Positions 11,813 through 23,378 of a DNA stretch of 64,000 nucleotides are shown one piece after another; the first letter of the stretch is position 1, and each line of letters starts with the position of its first letter. The DNA is from Acanthococcus lagerstroemiae (Eukaryota > Arthropoda > Insecta > Hemiptera > Eriococcidae). Made by a program: the position numbers and the translations under genes. The notes beneath the pieces are model-generated. The model saw only the letters and a program-made list of their open reading frames with translations. It did not search any database and was not told where the DNA came from. The stretch is taken from positions 66,328,101-66,392,100 of the forward strand of contig CM063106.1 of NCBI GenBank assembly GCA_031841125.1, in the 5' to 3' direction.

Positions 11813-12396
11813 GTATACAAAGAGCCTTAACCAGCGGACTGATATGAACGCTGTTAAACAGAAAGCTCCCAAGCGAAAAAATCTGTTTTTTTGAGAAAAC
11901 ATAACATTAAAAGCCAATTAATAATGCCGGATTACGGACATAGCATTTACTGAAAAGCTTTTTTCAATGTGGATACACATTTTTGTATCGAGGGCCCAAT
12001 AAAAAAAAAATTCTACTTTTTCCGCTCTTTCCAACGATACTAATAACTCATTTTGTCAACAAATGTCGCTTGGGAGCTTTTTGTTTAACTGAGTCCATAT
12101 AATGATAAAAACAACAGCTAAGGTATTGGGCCTTATTGGGCTCACCTACCTTACGTGAAGATGACGAATATTCGCGAGTGACTCGCGGACTGAGTTTTTC
12201 TTTTCCAGTGAATGTAATAACTCGAAAAATGAGAAGTGTGTGCGAATGGCTCGCAGACTGAGTTTTCAGTGAATACACTAATGAGATATGAAATATTTAG
12301 ATGCGATTAATTAAGCGCGTGCATTGGCACACGTGTTACCGTTCCAACAAACTAAATTGTATTTGTCACATCAAACAGCGGACCTCGTCCTGATCT

Positions 12397-12452
12397 TCAC
12401 TGGCAGTCAATATGAAACTGATGTAATTCATTAAACAGCTCTTCAATCGTAC
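12397..12452 (-). CDS. Alternative last exon (proximal form) of the same gene
   Basis: The acceptor gagtctcagaacttcag is followed in phase 1 by TIEELFNELHQFHIDCQ and TGA. Like the exon at 10940-11022 it can be joined to the donor at 21881, giving Cys at the junction. A weak internal donor (GTGAAG) overlaps the stop. The product is unknown. The helix-like residue pattern and the phase support it modestly. Confidence 0.38.
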
Positions 12453-12746
12453 CTGAAGTTCTGAGACTCCCTCAATGGTGTAGTGAAAGCAAGTCTTAGA
12501 TTATCCCTTCATGGGCGCCAAGCACAGGTGTGGTACGGATAATGCGCCACACCTTGTAGGAATTGTGCCACACCTATGACAAATACTGCACAAATGAGAA
12601 AATCGCATTCTTGTATTCTTGTGTCGCTTTACTTTTCTATTCACTTCTAGGGTGCAGCATTCGATGAGGTAACGGAGGTGATACTTTTTTAGAATTCCCG
12701 TACAGTAGTACAGCACAGTGCATACTAAGGGAAAACATACGAGAAA

Positions 12747-13196
12747 AACATCTGCGCCGCGGTGATAATTTCTAAAAAAAATCACAATTCACCCCCACCC
12801 CCTGTACAGTCCTGACCTCGCCCCATCCCAGCGGCCCAGATGTTTTTCTCCTCGTTACCGGGAGCGAAATACGCAAAAACGTTCGATCAATGGCAAGAAC
12901 GAATGGAAAAATGACACTTATTTTGAAAAAGATATTTGTGTACTTAATGAAGATGATGATTAATAAAAAATTTTGTAATCGTATGCTTTTTTTTCTTCTT
13001 TAAAAAACCTGGAGGGATCAACGCATATATGGTTTCTTTCAAATTGGTCTGGAACAGCGAGTTTTCAATCAAATGAGTTCGGCGAGGTCTCAATAGATAG
13101 CTGAACCAAATTATTCCCCTATTGCATTGAAACGCCGATAGGTAGCGTTGATGGGCCGTACGAATTTTAGTCTCAGTTACTTAGCGACAACCTATG
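12747..13196 (+). mobile_element. Truncated mariner copy (3' half)
   Basis: It is homologous to the 55.3-55.9 kb mariner. It keeps a piece of the PYSPDLAP signature (tcctgacctcgcccc), a shortened C-terminal coding remnant and the terminal repeat ending gcgacaacctatg, followed by TA. A deletion removes the catalytic CDFW region, and the other end is missing. It is non-functional. Confidence 0.65.
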
Positions 13197-13589
13197 TATG
13201 TAAAAGTATCTGTAAACTGATAGGTATTGGCATTTTGACAAAATTACAAAATAATTTTGTTATGACATAACAAAATAATGAAAAAACAAAATGACTGAAC
13301 TCCAAACATGACAAAACTCATGACATAACAGAAAAAATGAAATTCAGGTCTGACAAAATGACAAAAGGTCGTTTTGTCTAACATCACTGCTTGGGAGCGA
13401 TGGGAATAGGCGCGGCTGAGTGATGCTTTTGTTCAACAAGAGGGCAAATGATCGATATAGCATCAAATTGTTCAAAAAAAAATCTTTTGTAAAGTTGAAT
13501 GTAAATGCTTTGATTCACTTATTGATGGACTTGCGAGATATTTTAGAAGAAAACTGCAGTAAATAGGAATACTATGTTAAAATTCAACC

Positions 13590-13652
13590 CCTTGCAGAAT
13601 GCTCGACAGGGAGATTCCAAAGCTCGGGTTGAGAGCAAAGTGGAAAAAGACC
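13590..13652 (+). repeat. SINE 3' fragment (tRNA-derived family)
   Basis: The segment attccaaagctcgggttgag, then agcaaag and an A-rich tail, matches the 3' part of the SINE at 35828-36030. The tRNA head is missing (5' truncation). Confidence 0.55.
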
Positions 13653-14905
13653 GGCTCTATATTTTTCTTTTTCGAAAAAAACTTTAGCTGTTGGGTTTTA
13701 CATCGAAATACACCTATCTTTCTTGTAGAAGTGAAACTTACAGAAGACAGGTTCGACAAGTGCCACCCTAATATGCCACACCGGGTAAAATGAATAGTCG
13801 GCGCCCATGATACCTTCAAAACTCTTCTCGGCCAAATGCACACATTCTCTTCACAGCGCACAAAAAGGACACAGAACAAATGTCCGAACAGTTCTGCAGT
13901 GATTACGAACGGTTTTTAAAAATGAGCACGGTATTTATTGAAATACCCAGCGGCTGCTACGTCGTCGGTATATTTACAGCCAGCGGTTAAAAAATAAAAT
14001 AAAATAAAAAATTAATGAAAAATGCTAAGGTTGTACCACAAGTAACAATACTCGAGGAAGATACCGGTCATTAAAGCTAGGATGGATACAAAAGCCGGGT
14101 GCATTAATCGGGAGATCATTATGGTACATTAAAATCACTGGTATGGTGCCGCAGAATGAGCAAATAAATGTCTTGTACTTTTTGCCGTGCCGCAGAGGAA
14201 CCATATACAGGGTGGTTTCAATATCGTGCAACGTGAACTCGGTGAATATTTGTGAGCAGCGTACATCATTTTATTCATACTGTTTTCACTCACATTGGGG
14301 CACACGGTGATATCGAAGAATACATTGTGTAATAACTGGACGATCGACTGTACTTATTCAATAATAAACGTTTTTCCAATTTTTTTGAAGCTGTACAAAG
14401 TTTACGAAAGATTAATAACATTCAACTGGAAAAAGTCCCACTCTGAGTGGATTACGTATTTCAAACGTGCAGCCAATTAAAACGCAATTTCTTGTACAAT
14501 CGAACTTGTTCGGACCGTGCTAATAACATCATCAACGATACATCGATTAGCAGTAGCAGAGCCGGCCTAGTGTTCGAGAAGGTCTAGTCTTGACCAAAGG
14601 GGAGGGAGTGTTGGAGGGGATGCTAATATTATAAAAACTACTACTTAACGAAATCGCAAAAGAGAGTCCAGACACCCCAACGCCACTGTCGATTGGCATC
14701 AAAGAATTTTCACAAAGCAATAACGAATACATGATGCGAAAGTTGCCTAACTAGTTTGCCGTAAAACCGATTGATCGGAAATATTGTAGCTACACCGCCC
14801 GGGTGATGGTTAGTACGCTGCATTTTCGTATACATAAATGCCACATGTCACATTTTATAGTCAAGACCCTAAGGAATATTTTAAGAAATATTGCCAAACA
14901 TGAAT

Positions 14906-16919
14906 CCCACGCCGAGATGGGTGAATCGTTATACATAGGCTAGCAAACTTTTTTCGAATTTTTGAGTGCGACCTACTTAAAAAGTTGCGTTTGGTTTTAA
15001 AAAAATGTTAATTTTTTTTTGAATTTGTAAATTTTCTCTGAGGGATTTGTCTTTGAAGGTATGTACCATAGGGCTGAGAACTGAATGTCACGCAGCGCCT
15101 TAAAAATGCAGTTTTTGCAAAATTTTTACAAAACCTTTTTAGTAGTATTCATTGCGAACTTTAAATTAGTTCATATACAAATTCAGCCTAACTGCGAAAT
15201 TGAAGACGCTAAAGCACTTACAATACTTTCTTGCTTTATAGCACCTTCAGCATGGCAGGTAGGCAAAATTCACATATAACCTTAACAGTAGCAATGACTG
15301 AGATACACAAAATGGGTTATGTACAAATTTTGCCTATTTGCAACATTGAAGGCGCTACAAAGCGACAAGCTATTGTAAGTGTTTTAGCGCCTTCAATTTC
15401 ACAGAAAGGCAAAATCTGAATATGACCTTTTTCGTTACTCTTAATTAGTAGAACTACAGAGGCTATGTGCAAATTTGATCCAGCTCGCATACTGAAGACA
15501 GTATAGACTATTGAATAAAGTACTGGTAAAAATCAAAACTTTGAAAAAAAAGAGGTGGGGTGAAGAAATGTAACATCATGAACATCAGTAAAATTAAATA
15601 AGTTGAAAAAACAAAACAAATAAGGCCAAATTACTAAAAGATTTTCTTTTTTTACTTGAATTCCTAACAATTTTTACTATTAAATCATCGAAATTGAACA
15701 TGTTGTTTTATTTTAAATTAACAAAAAACAAATAAGGCGAAATTGTCCGAAAAACTATTTTTCCCACTTGAATTCTGGAAGATTTTTCCTATTTTTTAGA
15801 TTAGCATAATTATCGATGGTCTCATGGACACTTGGATAAATTGAAATTCTGACGAAAAATGAGTTTAATACATATTCTTGTAGATCTCGATGCACTCTAT
15901 CAGGCTACACTCACATAATGACAAATTACTTCCTTTTTAGCTCGCTAGATGGCATAAACCTCTTGAGCCACGCATATAACACAACGTTTTATATAATTTT
16001 CAATACGCTTTCCTGAAAAAAAAAGAAGAAAATGTCATTTAACTCAAGTGTCCACGAGATGTAAACTCATTACGTTATTCTTCGCCACAAACTGTTACCG
16101 ATGCCTTACTGACCAGTCGAATCTGCCTTTCCATTGACTGAGTAGTTGAGTTCATCAAATACGGCGCCTAACGTAACTTTTTAAGGTCCAGGACAGTAAG
16201 CAGAATGCATTGTATGAAATTCTTTATCTTTCGTGAGAAAGCGAGAGACAACGATAAGACACATTATAACTCCACCAAAAACAGCGAGTGAATTTTTTGC
16301 ATTGCCTGCAGGTGAGACGAAGGTTTTTTTCAAACATTTCCCTCGATATAGGATCTAATTTTATTCCATTTAGTCCAAAAATGAACATGTATCAATATTT
16401 TGTCGTAAGAATAATCTTAACCAATACCGCTTTTCTTTCTAAGTTCTGATTTCTAGTACTTTTATTCAATGGTCTACCGCCTTCAATATATGAGATGGAC
16501 CAAATTTGCCCATAACCGTTTTAATAGTATTTATCGCGAATTTTAAATTAGTTAATATACAAATTTTACCTTTTTGTGAAATTGAAGGCGCTATAGAGCA
16601 ACAAAGTATATTAAGTGCTATAGTGCCTTCAATTTCCGAGATAGGCAAAATTTGTATATAACTCAATTTAAAGTTCGCGATGAATACTATTCAAGAGCTT
16701 ATGTAAAAATTTTGCAAAAATTGAATTTTTTAAGGCGCTGCATAACATTTAATTTTCAGCTCTATAGTACATAACTTCAAGGACAAACGGCTCAGAAAAA
16801 GTTTACAAATTAAAAAAAAAATTAACACATTTTCTTCACCAAAGGCAGCTTTACTTGGGTCGCGTTAGAAATTTCGAGAAAAAAAATGTTGACGATTCAC
16901 CTAAACGCTGAGCCCCACG
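14906..16919. mobile_element. 2-kb element with ~380-bp terminal inverted repeats
   Basis: The sequence from 14906 to about 15290 is mirrored, with divergence, from 16919 down to about 16490. Shared landmarks are cgccgagatgggtgaatcg, a poly-T block, gcagcgccttaaaaa and tattcattgcgaactttaaa. The inner part repeats a segment gtgaaattgaaggcgct in several places. No transposase is visible, so it is a non-autonomous foldback-type element. A 248-bp MITE is nested inside it. Confidence 0.75.
15813..16060. mobile_element. MITE with ATGGACACTTG ends, nested
   Basis: The ends tcgatggtctcatggacacttg and caagtgtccacgagat form the terminal inverted repeats. The same ends flank the element at 20221-20633. 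Confidence 0.65.
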
Positions 16920-18240
16920 GGTCATAAGTGTCACCTCCCTCTATTTTTCCTCAATAACGTTTCAATCGTGAGTCTCACTGCAAAAGTGTAAGCAGAGAAT
17001 TAATCACACTGAATTTCACGAAAAAACGATCTCTTGTCATTTTTTGCATCTATCTTAGAACTCCTCGAAACAGTGAGCCAAACAAAATCCCATGTACTGC
17101 AACACTTTGTAACAGACATTATGGGAGTAAACATGGAATTTTTGACATTTCTGTGGTCTCGCCGACTTCAGGGAACAGAAGGGATACGAATCCGTATCTA
17201 CCTAACCTTGGAATTTTTTTCTCTCTGCCCCCTCCTTCCCTTAGATAACACATTTTGAGATTTGCGTTTTTCTGTGTTTTTTTTTTAGCGTCACACTCTT
17301 GCCGATTTGAGATACCAGCTGTGGATGTTTCAAGGTCGCAAAATTCGATTTCGATGATGGTTTAGCTGTAAATTTAAAAATGTGACACCTGTAAGGGGGC
17401 TAGTGCTGAAAATTTTCATCAAATGTAATATGCATGTCCTGTCAGAGGGTTTTAGGGGTCGCTAAACTCATTTCTGATAGGTAACAATTCGCCCTCTAAT
17501 TTGCAAACCGTGGCACATGGGACGGGCGGGGGTTCAATATTTTTATAAAATGTAGTATGGATGTCCTTTTAACTCAACTCTGCTGGTTGACTAACTGTTT
17601 GTTTATGTGTAGGTCGGTCTGTCTGTCACTTTGTCTGTCACCTTGGGATCCTGTTTTTTGACGACGGTGGGAGAGGCCAAGTTTTTTGTACACTACTACA
17701 GAATTTTATTTTCCGACTTCATCCCCACTCACAACCCGTGAATACGAAACCAGTAATGTGAAAAGAAAGGGTGTAGATTAAAATTTTATAAATCTTATAC
17801 GAATGAAGGAATTTAGCGGGGACAAGTAAATGCAAGCTAGGCAACCGAAAAAATCATTTTGAAGCTTTTCCAACAATTTAATTAATGAAAATGTAATTTT
17901 CAATTTGTTATCTGGTTCTGGGGGAGGGGGGATTATCACATTTCCCTCATTTACGCCCCTGATGGAGTTCATAACGTTTCTTAATGTTTACGTGCTTTTA
18001 AACAGGGACAGGAAAGATCATGAATACAGTGATCTAAGATTATGATTAGCAAATTATTTTAAACAATTAAAAAATATCGCGGATTCAAAATAAAATATTA
18101 TTTTGTAAAAAAAGACAGTAGACCTTCATGATTATGATTTGGAATCTTTCTGGTCTTCAGATCATAATTTTGCCTGATTTTTGTGACCTTTTTGAGCTTA
18201 GATCTTTGATCATTTTAGAAAATCGGAAAAAAATCACGAT

Positions 18241-19006
18241 CAATTGAGGAGCTCACTTCCAAAGTGACCTAACTGCAAAATTTTCGTTTTGAGAAAAACA
18301 AGAAAAACACTTCATAAGCAAAAGTAAGTATGTAACGACATTTTTTTAATTGGTATCGATAGGTTCAACCTTCCAAGAAAAATTTGTTGTTTTTGTTTTT
18401 GCCAAATATGCCCCTACCGCGGCAAGACAGCGTTTTGAAAACAAAAACTCATGCAGTTAGGTCACTTTGAAAGTACAAAAATGAAAAACCGTACCGATTA
18501 ATCGCTTTAAAAGGGTATATGTGATAGAAATTCGGCTGAAAAATGTTTATATCGTTGCTTCAGCATGTGTACTCTACTTACTATTACTGAAATTAGTTTT
18601 CAAAAAAGAATGCTCATATTACTGGAAAAGTCAATTTTTCCTGCAAGAGAATATATTGAAAGGTTAAAAAATGGTTTTAAAAAACTTTTATTCAGTGACT
18701 GTCGTAGTATTCGAAAGTGGCGGACATTTCAGGATTTTGTCGAACAGTAATTTTGATTAATAATTCCTTTGAAATGAACAATACTGATAATATTCGCATA
18801 CAAACAACTTTCTTGGATTTAGGGTCACTTTGGAAGTACATCGCATCAGTAATTCACAGATAAACTACGTTTAGAGAGGAACTACGCATTGTTGTGTGAT
18901 ACCAGACGGGTACTGATATAGTTTATGGTCCCTCCTAACAGATTGCGCCACTAACTAAAATCTTAATTCTGCAGTTAGGTCACTTTGGAAGTGCGCTCCT
19001 CAATTA
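18241..19006. mobile_element. Element with 37-bp TIR (AATTGAGGAGC...)
   Basis: The left end aattgaggagctcacttcc, continuing aaagtgacctaactgca, matches the right end with about two mismatches. Extra internal copies of gttaggtcactttg(g)aagt lie near 18454 and 18820. There is no coding capacity beyond short frames. Confidence 0.75.
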
Positions 19007-19073
19007 CATTATGAATATCTTTTAGTAATCTTAGATCATGATCTTTTGACCGTTTTGAATTGGAACTCATATT

Positions 19074-19700
19074 ATAATTCCGTGGGTGGGGTGTGCCAAT
19101 TCACTTTTTCTTCTTCTGTATTCCAGAGCGCTTTCGGCTGTTATGACATCATCAGTGGAGTACCCTAAATGAGACTTGTCCCTCGTGGTCCTGTAGTCAT
19201 TGTCGACAGTAGTATTGAATGGTGATTAGTCTTGTGCTCCTATTGGTTGCCTGTGATTATGCAGTCTGTCCAATCAGTGACTGTTGTTGGTAGTGGGCTC
19301 CTATTGGTTGTCTGTGTTTGTGCAGTCTGTCCAATCCGTGGGGGTTTATGCTATTAGTTGGAATAAGTTCTCACTTTGAAAGTTGGTTGTTGTGTTTATT
19401 AGGTTGTTTTGTTTTGTTTTTGCCTTTATTATTTCTAGTTGTTCTTTTAATTTTTACTTTTCTGTCAATTTGTCATTGTTGTGTCCCTGGTCATTGCAGT
19501 GGACAGACTGCATAATCACAGGCAACCAATAGGAGCACAAGACTAATCACCATACAATACTAATCTCGACAATGACTACAGGACCACAAGGGACAAGTCT
19601 CATTTAGGGTACTCCACTGATGATGGCATAACAGCCGAAAGCGCTCTGGAATACAGAAGAAGAAAAAGTGAATTAGCACACCCTACACACGGAATATTAC
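19074..19700. mobile_element. Foldback element, ~200-bp arms, hammerhead-like core
   Basis: The arms at about 19074-19274 and 19499-19700 are near-perfect inverted repeats. Between them an imperfect tandem duplicate of ctcctattggttg...cagtctgtccaat occurs, and a hydrophobic 65-residue frame in the loop looks accidental. The right arm contains CTGATGA (19617-19623), then GGC-loop-GCC and GAAA (19637-19640), the order of conserved blocks in a hammerhead ribozyme. The arrangement suggests a Penelope-like retroelement remnant. Confidence 0.8.
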
Positions 19701-20220
19701 CAAGTTCACTCACACTCAGAAATGGACAATCCCTATCCCTCCTCTCAAAATGTAGATAGGTAGATGAAAAAATTATCTAAGAAGCACTAAAAAAGTTTTG
19801 GTTACTATTCAGCATTTTGGATGATGTTTCGTTTTACCTTTACCTTTTTGGTCGTAATTGGTCTCGGCTTGATGTTTGTTGATCGTTTTTAATTTTCAAA
19901 AAAAAAAAAAAAAAATTATTTTTGATCATGTTGTGATGCCATGGTAATTTTTCAAGCCTTCTTTTGTTATATTTTTTGTTCTTGTTATCGTTATTCATGA
20001 TCATATTAGAGTTGTTTTTTGTCTCTTTTAAGTTTTTCTCGCATTATTTGCTCACACAGACCTTATACATCATAATACACTGAGATTTCAAGATTAATTA
20101 AAGAGCTTTTTTTCCACCGGATTTCTGTACCCAGTGTTCAATACATTCTTGTCTCCGAGCAAGACAAACACCAAGTCTACAGTCAAGGTTCATTTGACTC
20201 ACGAAGCCTCGTATCTAATA

Positions 20221-20633
20221 TCAATGGTCTTATGGACATTTGCGCTAACGAACGAAAATAAAAATTTTCAGGAGGAGCGTTTTGAAAATCTCATCAACTT
20301 ATAACTTATCAGTTAGCTCAATCGGAAAGCGCTGTCTAGCGGTCAGAATAATACAAATAAGTTATCAGCTGTTTTGTGTATACCAACCTTCAGCTACAAA
20401 CAGATGCGTAGCTACGGGGCGGTCTGAACCCCCTCCTTGGCATCAGCCAAAAATGTGAAAAAGTTAAAATTTACTCTGATAATAGTATCACACATGCAAT
20501 GTTGTAAAAGTGAAACGACCCCCCCCCCCCCTTAATACCAAGTCTACAAGTCTAGCTACGCTACTGACTACAAAACTACATACTTAACTTAATCTTGATA
20601 AAAATGTTAGCACAAGTGTCCACGAGCCCATCG
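20221..20633. mobile_element. MITE with ATGGACA(C/T)TTG ends, carrying a nested hAT MITE
   Basis: The left end tcaatggtcttatggacatt, then tgcgctaac, is mirrored by gttagcacaagtgtccacga and gcccatcga. It is the same family as 15813-16060. The hAT-like MITE at 20401-20576 inserted into it later. Confidence 0.7.
20401..20576. mobile_element. hAT-like MITE, TIR CAGNNGCGTAGCTAC
   Basis: It starts CAGATGCGTAGCTAC and ends TAGCTACGCTACTG. The flanking 8-mers gctacaaa and actacaaa differ by one base, a hAT-style target duplication. It is homologous to 52155-52313. Confidence 0.85.
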
Positions 20634-21000
20634 AATCATGTCTGCTTGAATACCCAGTCGGCCTGTCTGCGTCTTCACCTACATTCTTCCCATCTGTTAG
20701 GCCAACTGATTGTCTTCCAGCCAGCTACCCGGCTGATGGGATAGAAAACGGACTATCTTGTGTCTTCGTCCGTCTGTTTCTCGGTCTGACTGTCTTTCTA
20801 CCTGGCTAGATTATGAGTCAAGATCTATCTCTACAGTTTCCAGAATCTCAGGCAAGCAACCCAGGCAGTCTTTTTCTATAGAGGAGGGAGTAAGTTCTCA
20901 GTAAAATGAAAGATTGTGTATCGCACTATATAATAATAGTTTGATACTTGGCACCGTTCTTGGGAGTGGGAGTATTATGGGAAAGAAATCGAACACTTAC

Positions 21001-21063
21001 GATTTCTTCATCTCGGGCATTTTGCAAACGAGTAGCTCGAATATCTCATCCGGACCTCCATCC
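21001..21063 (-). CDS. Candidate cassette exon
   Basis: Between gattgtag and GTAAGT the minus strand reads DGGPDEIFELLVCKMPEMKK (phase 2 in and out, 63 bp). A second acceptor 12 bases in (ggatggag) would give phase 1 and fit the exon at 21881-21990. It could then be included upstream of the last exons with a different C-terminal frame. The family is not recognised. Confidence 0.4.
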
Positions 21064-21225
21064 CTACAATCATATTGTTAAGTCCTGATATTTCATAATT
21101 ATCAGGGAGAGAAGTAGTGGTTCCGCAACTGAGTTTAGGCTGATTTTCAACATTTTTGGCCCAAATATCGAAAAAGTATATTGATTTTTTTTTCAGTCAA
21201 AAAATTTCACGTTGTCCCTCTGGTC

Positions 21226-21524
21226 CAGGGACGTACCGATAGGGGGCAGGAGAGTGAGCAACTTACCTCCCCCCCCCGGGTAGGAATTTTCACTCAGCAG
21301 TTGGGAAAATTTACCATTTCAGTCAGGCGAGTTAGGAAAATCCGACAAGTTAAAAACGTTTTTTTTCTCTTTGGGAATTGAGTTGAGAAGTTGGGAAAAC
21401 CCAACAAGTCAAAAGGTTTTTCTTCTTTTGCTTTGATACGTGGGAATTTTGAGTTGAGTCAGTAGGGACTTTCACAATCTTTACCCACCCCCCTCCCTCG
21501 GGAAAACTCTTCGGTACGTTCCTG
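21226..21524. mobile_element. hAT-like MITE, TIR CAGGGACGTACCGA
   Basis: The ends are CAGGGACGTACCGA and TCGGTACGTTCCTG, and the flanking 8-mers ctctggtc and tcctggtc match at 6 of 8. Internal ttgggaaaatccaac-like words repeat. It is the same family as 34106-34415. Confidence 0.8.
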
Positions 21525-21880
21525 TCCTGGTCATTCATGCGATACTCGAAAGGGTAATCTTCGGGGCCAGGGGTGCGGTGTCTGGGGATGCGTGTATCGT
21601 CATACGCTCCACCAGTGGAACTATAGTCCACTTCAATTTTTCAATAACTCCATAGTTTTCGGGCATAACACAAAAGCCGAATTCTTACCATAAGAGACAA
21701 TATAAAATTCAGCCTTCAGTGCAACATTGCCAGATTTAGCATTTCAACCCGATAGTAAATTTATATATGACATAATGCTTGAGAGCTTTTTTACTTAATC
21801 AATCCAACCCTCCAGATATGACGTACGGCCGATCTCATTTTGCAAGCTATAGCCTACACGCGTGCAAAACACATACTTAC

Positions 21881-21990
21881 AGGTATCAGGAATTGGTTTT
21901 TCCTCAGAGATCATTAATGACGCCCTTTCAGTCGGCGGTGGGGGCGGTGGTATCCTTTGCTCCAGCGCATTAACGCAGTTTATCATACTC
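21881..21990 (-). CDS. Proline-rich internal exon of unknown gene
   Basis: With acceptor ttgttgtag (phase 2 in) and donor GTAAGTATG (phase 1 out), the minus strand reads SMINCVNALEQRIPPPPPP then TERASLMISEEKPIPDT. The hexaproline uses mixed CCN codons (CCA, CCG, CCC), which looks like selected protein sequence rather than a simple repeat. It links in phase to the last exons at 12397-12452 or 10940-11022. A role in binding SH3, WW or EVH1 domains is conceivable but is inference only. Confidence 0.48.
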
Positions 21991-22182
21991 CTACAACAAC
22001 ACCAATATGACAATAGAATTTAAAAACTGAGACAGACTGAAACACTCAGGCGATCGTTTAAATTATGAAATTTCGAATGATTCAAAATTTCGCAAAATTT
22101 GAATGGTACTTCGAAATCAGTCATAGGTGACTATTACTTTACGCTTTAATTTAACAACGAATGAGCTCGCTAGGATACTTAC

Positions 22183-22250
22183 TTTCGAGTAACACGGATG
22201 CGCAAATTCAATCTAAAGATACGGTATGCTAAAATTTCTACTATCAACAG
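22183..22250 (-). CDS. Candidate exon upstream of the proline-rich exon
   Basis: In phase 0 after tgcaaatgcattcgag the minus strand reads LLIVEILAYRIFRLNLRIRV then TRK, ending phase 2 at GTAAGTATCC, which fits the next exon. The same frame is open upstream to about 22386, so the true start could be earlier. The run is hydrophobic followed by arginines, like a membrane helix with a basic flank. It is weak evidence taken alone. Confidence 0.3.
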
Positions 22251-22639
22251 CTCGAATGCATTTGCAACAGTGAAAAGTGAATGTGAGAAAAACCTTCGAA
22301 CGTACGAGAATTTTATTTCTCTTTGGAAAATACGAATGTACCGTGAAGCAAATCACTCAGGAGCGAAACACTACATTCAATGAGGCGGGAAGTCTATCAT
22401 CTTCAGAAGCTAAAATGTCAGGTACAAAAGATTTTAATTCGAGAAATGTGAGAAATCAGAAGCAATTACTATCGGACTCGGCTGTGGAGATTGAGTGACA
22501 TTCTCAGGGGTGTCGCTTAGGCACCAGAACGCTAATTTGCTCAAAAGGGGACAAGGAAAATTGGAGGAAATTAAGACATTTGAAGCGAGGGGGCTTCAGA
22601 AGATTTTCGGAGGGCTTAAACTCATAACTATACCTTTAG

Positions 22640-22900
22640 TCGAAATGAACAGAAAAGTCTTATTTTTAGAACAGAACTGTAAAAGTTGGCAACTTGGGAC
22701 AGATGTTACATTTTTTGTGTTAGCTGTGGTAAAACTGGTTGCGTCCCCGCTAGCGCTCTATACACCGTAGAATGCAATCACTTTTTTCTCCGAGCACTAG
22801 CGAGTACCCAACCAGTGTTACCGCAGCTTACACAAAAAATGTAACATCTGTCCCAAGTTACCAGCTTTTACGGAACTAGTCATTTCAGGAAGAAATCACA
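22640..22900. repeat. Hairpin MITE, ~85-bp arms
   Basis: Arms at about 22672-22760 and 22792-22880 share ttgggacagatgttacattt, then tttgtgt, in inverted orientation with a short loop. It lies just upstream of the candidate exon at 22183. Confidence 0.8.
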
Positions 22901-23256
22901 GTCCAAAACTGAAATTTCTGTAAATTTGCAAGAACACTGATCGGAAAAAATTTTAGAACCCTAGTATTTTTCTACATCTGGCGCTAAGTCTCTTCTGAAC
23001 TTAGTTGTTAGGAGGTAAGACTTCGGTGGTCTATTTAAGAAATTTTACTGCAGTTTCCAGGAAATTTTGTGAAACTTCATCAATTTGTTCAGCCCAACAA
23101 AAACTTTAGTGTCGAAACATTCGATGTACAGAGATTTTCTTATGGAGTACAAATAGTCCATAATTGAACCTCAATGCGGTCTGGCAATATGACATGATCA
23201 AGGAAATCGAACAAAGAAAATGTTGATGGTGGAGAGTCAGCTGAAACTGCACTTAC

Positions 23257-23378
23257 AAAAAAGTTTTCTTGAAAATATTGTCTCGAGTCCAAGTAAGTCA
23301 CAAAGCTGGGGTGGGATGCAGGGGTGAACAGGTTTGCTCCAGGGTTTGGAGGCCGCCAGAAATCGCCGTATCGACACA
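23257..23378 (-). CDS. Candidate exon, aromatic/proline-rich
   Basis: The minus strand reads CRYGDFWRPPNPGANLFTPA then SHPSFVTYLDSRQYFQENFF between ggggag and GTAAGT. It leaves in phase 0, fitting the exon at 22183-22250. An ATG-started frame exists (MCRYG is formed at a TGATGTG-like context outside the acceptor) but no promoter is seen. It could be part of a repeat, as similar GC-rich patches occur in MITEs here. Confidence 0.25.

Noticed and set aside
19318..19515. Hydrophobic 65-residue plus frame
   Set aside because: It is the T-rich loop of the foldback element; hydrophobicity follows from T-rich codons.
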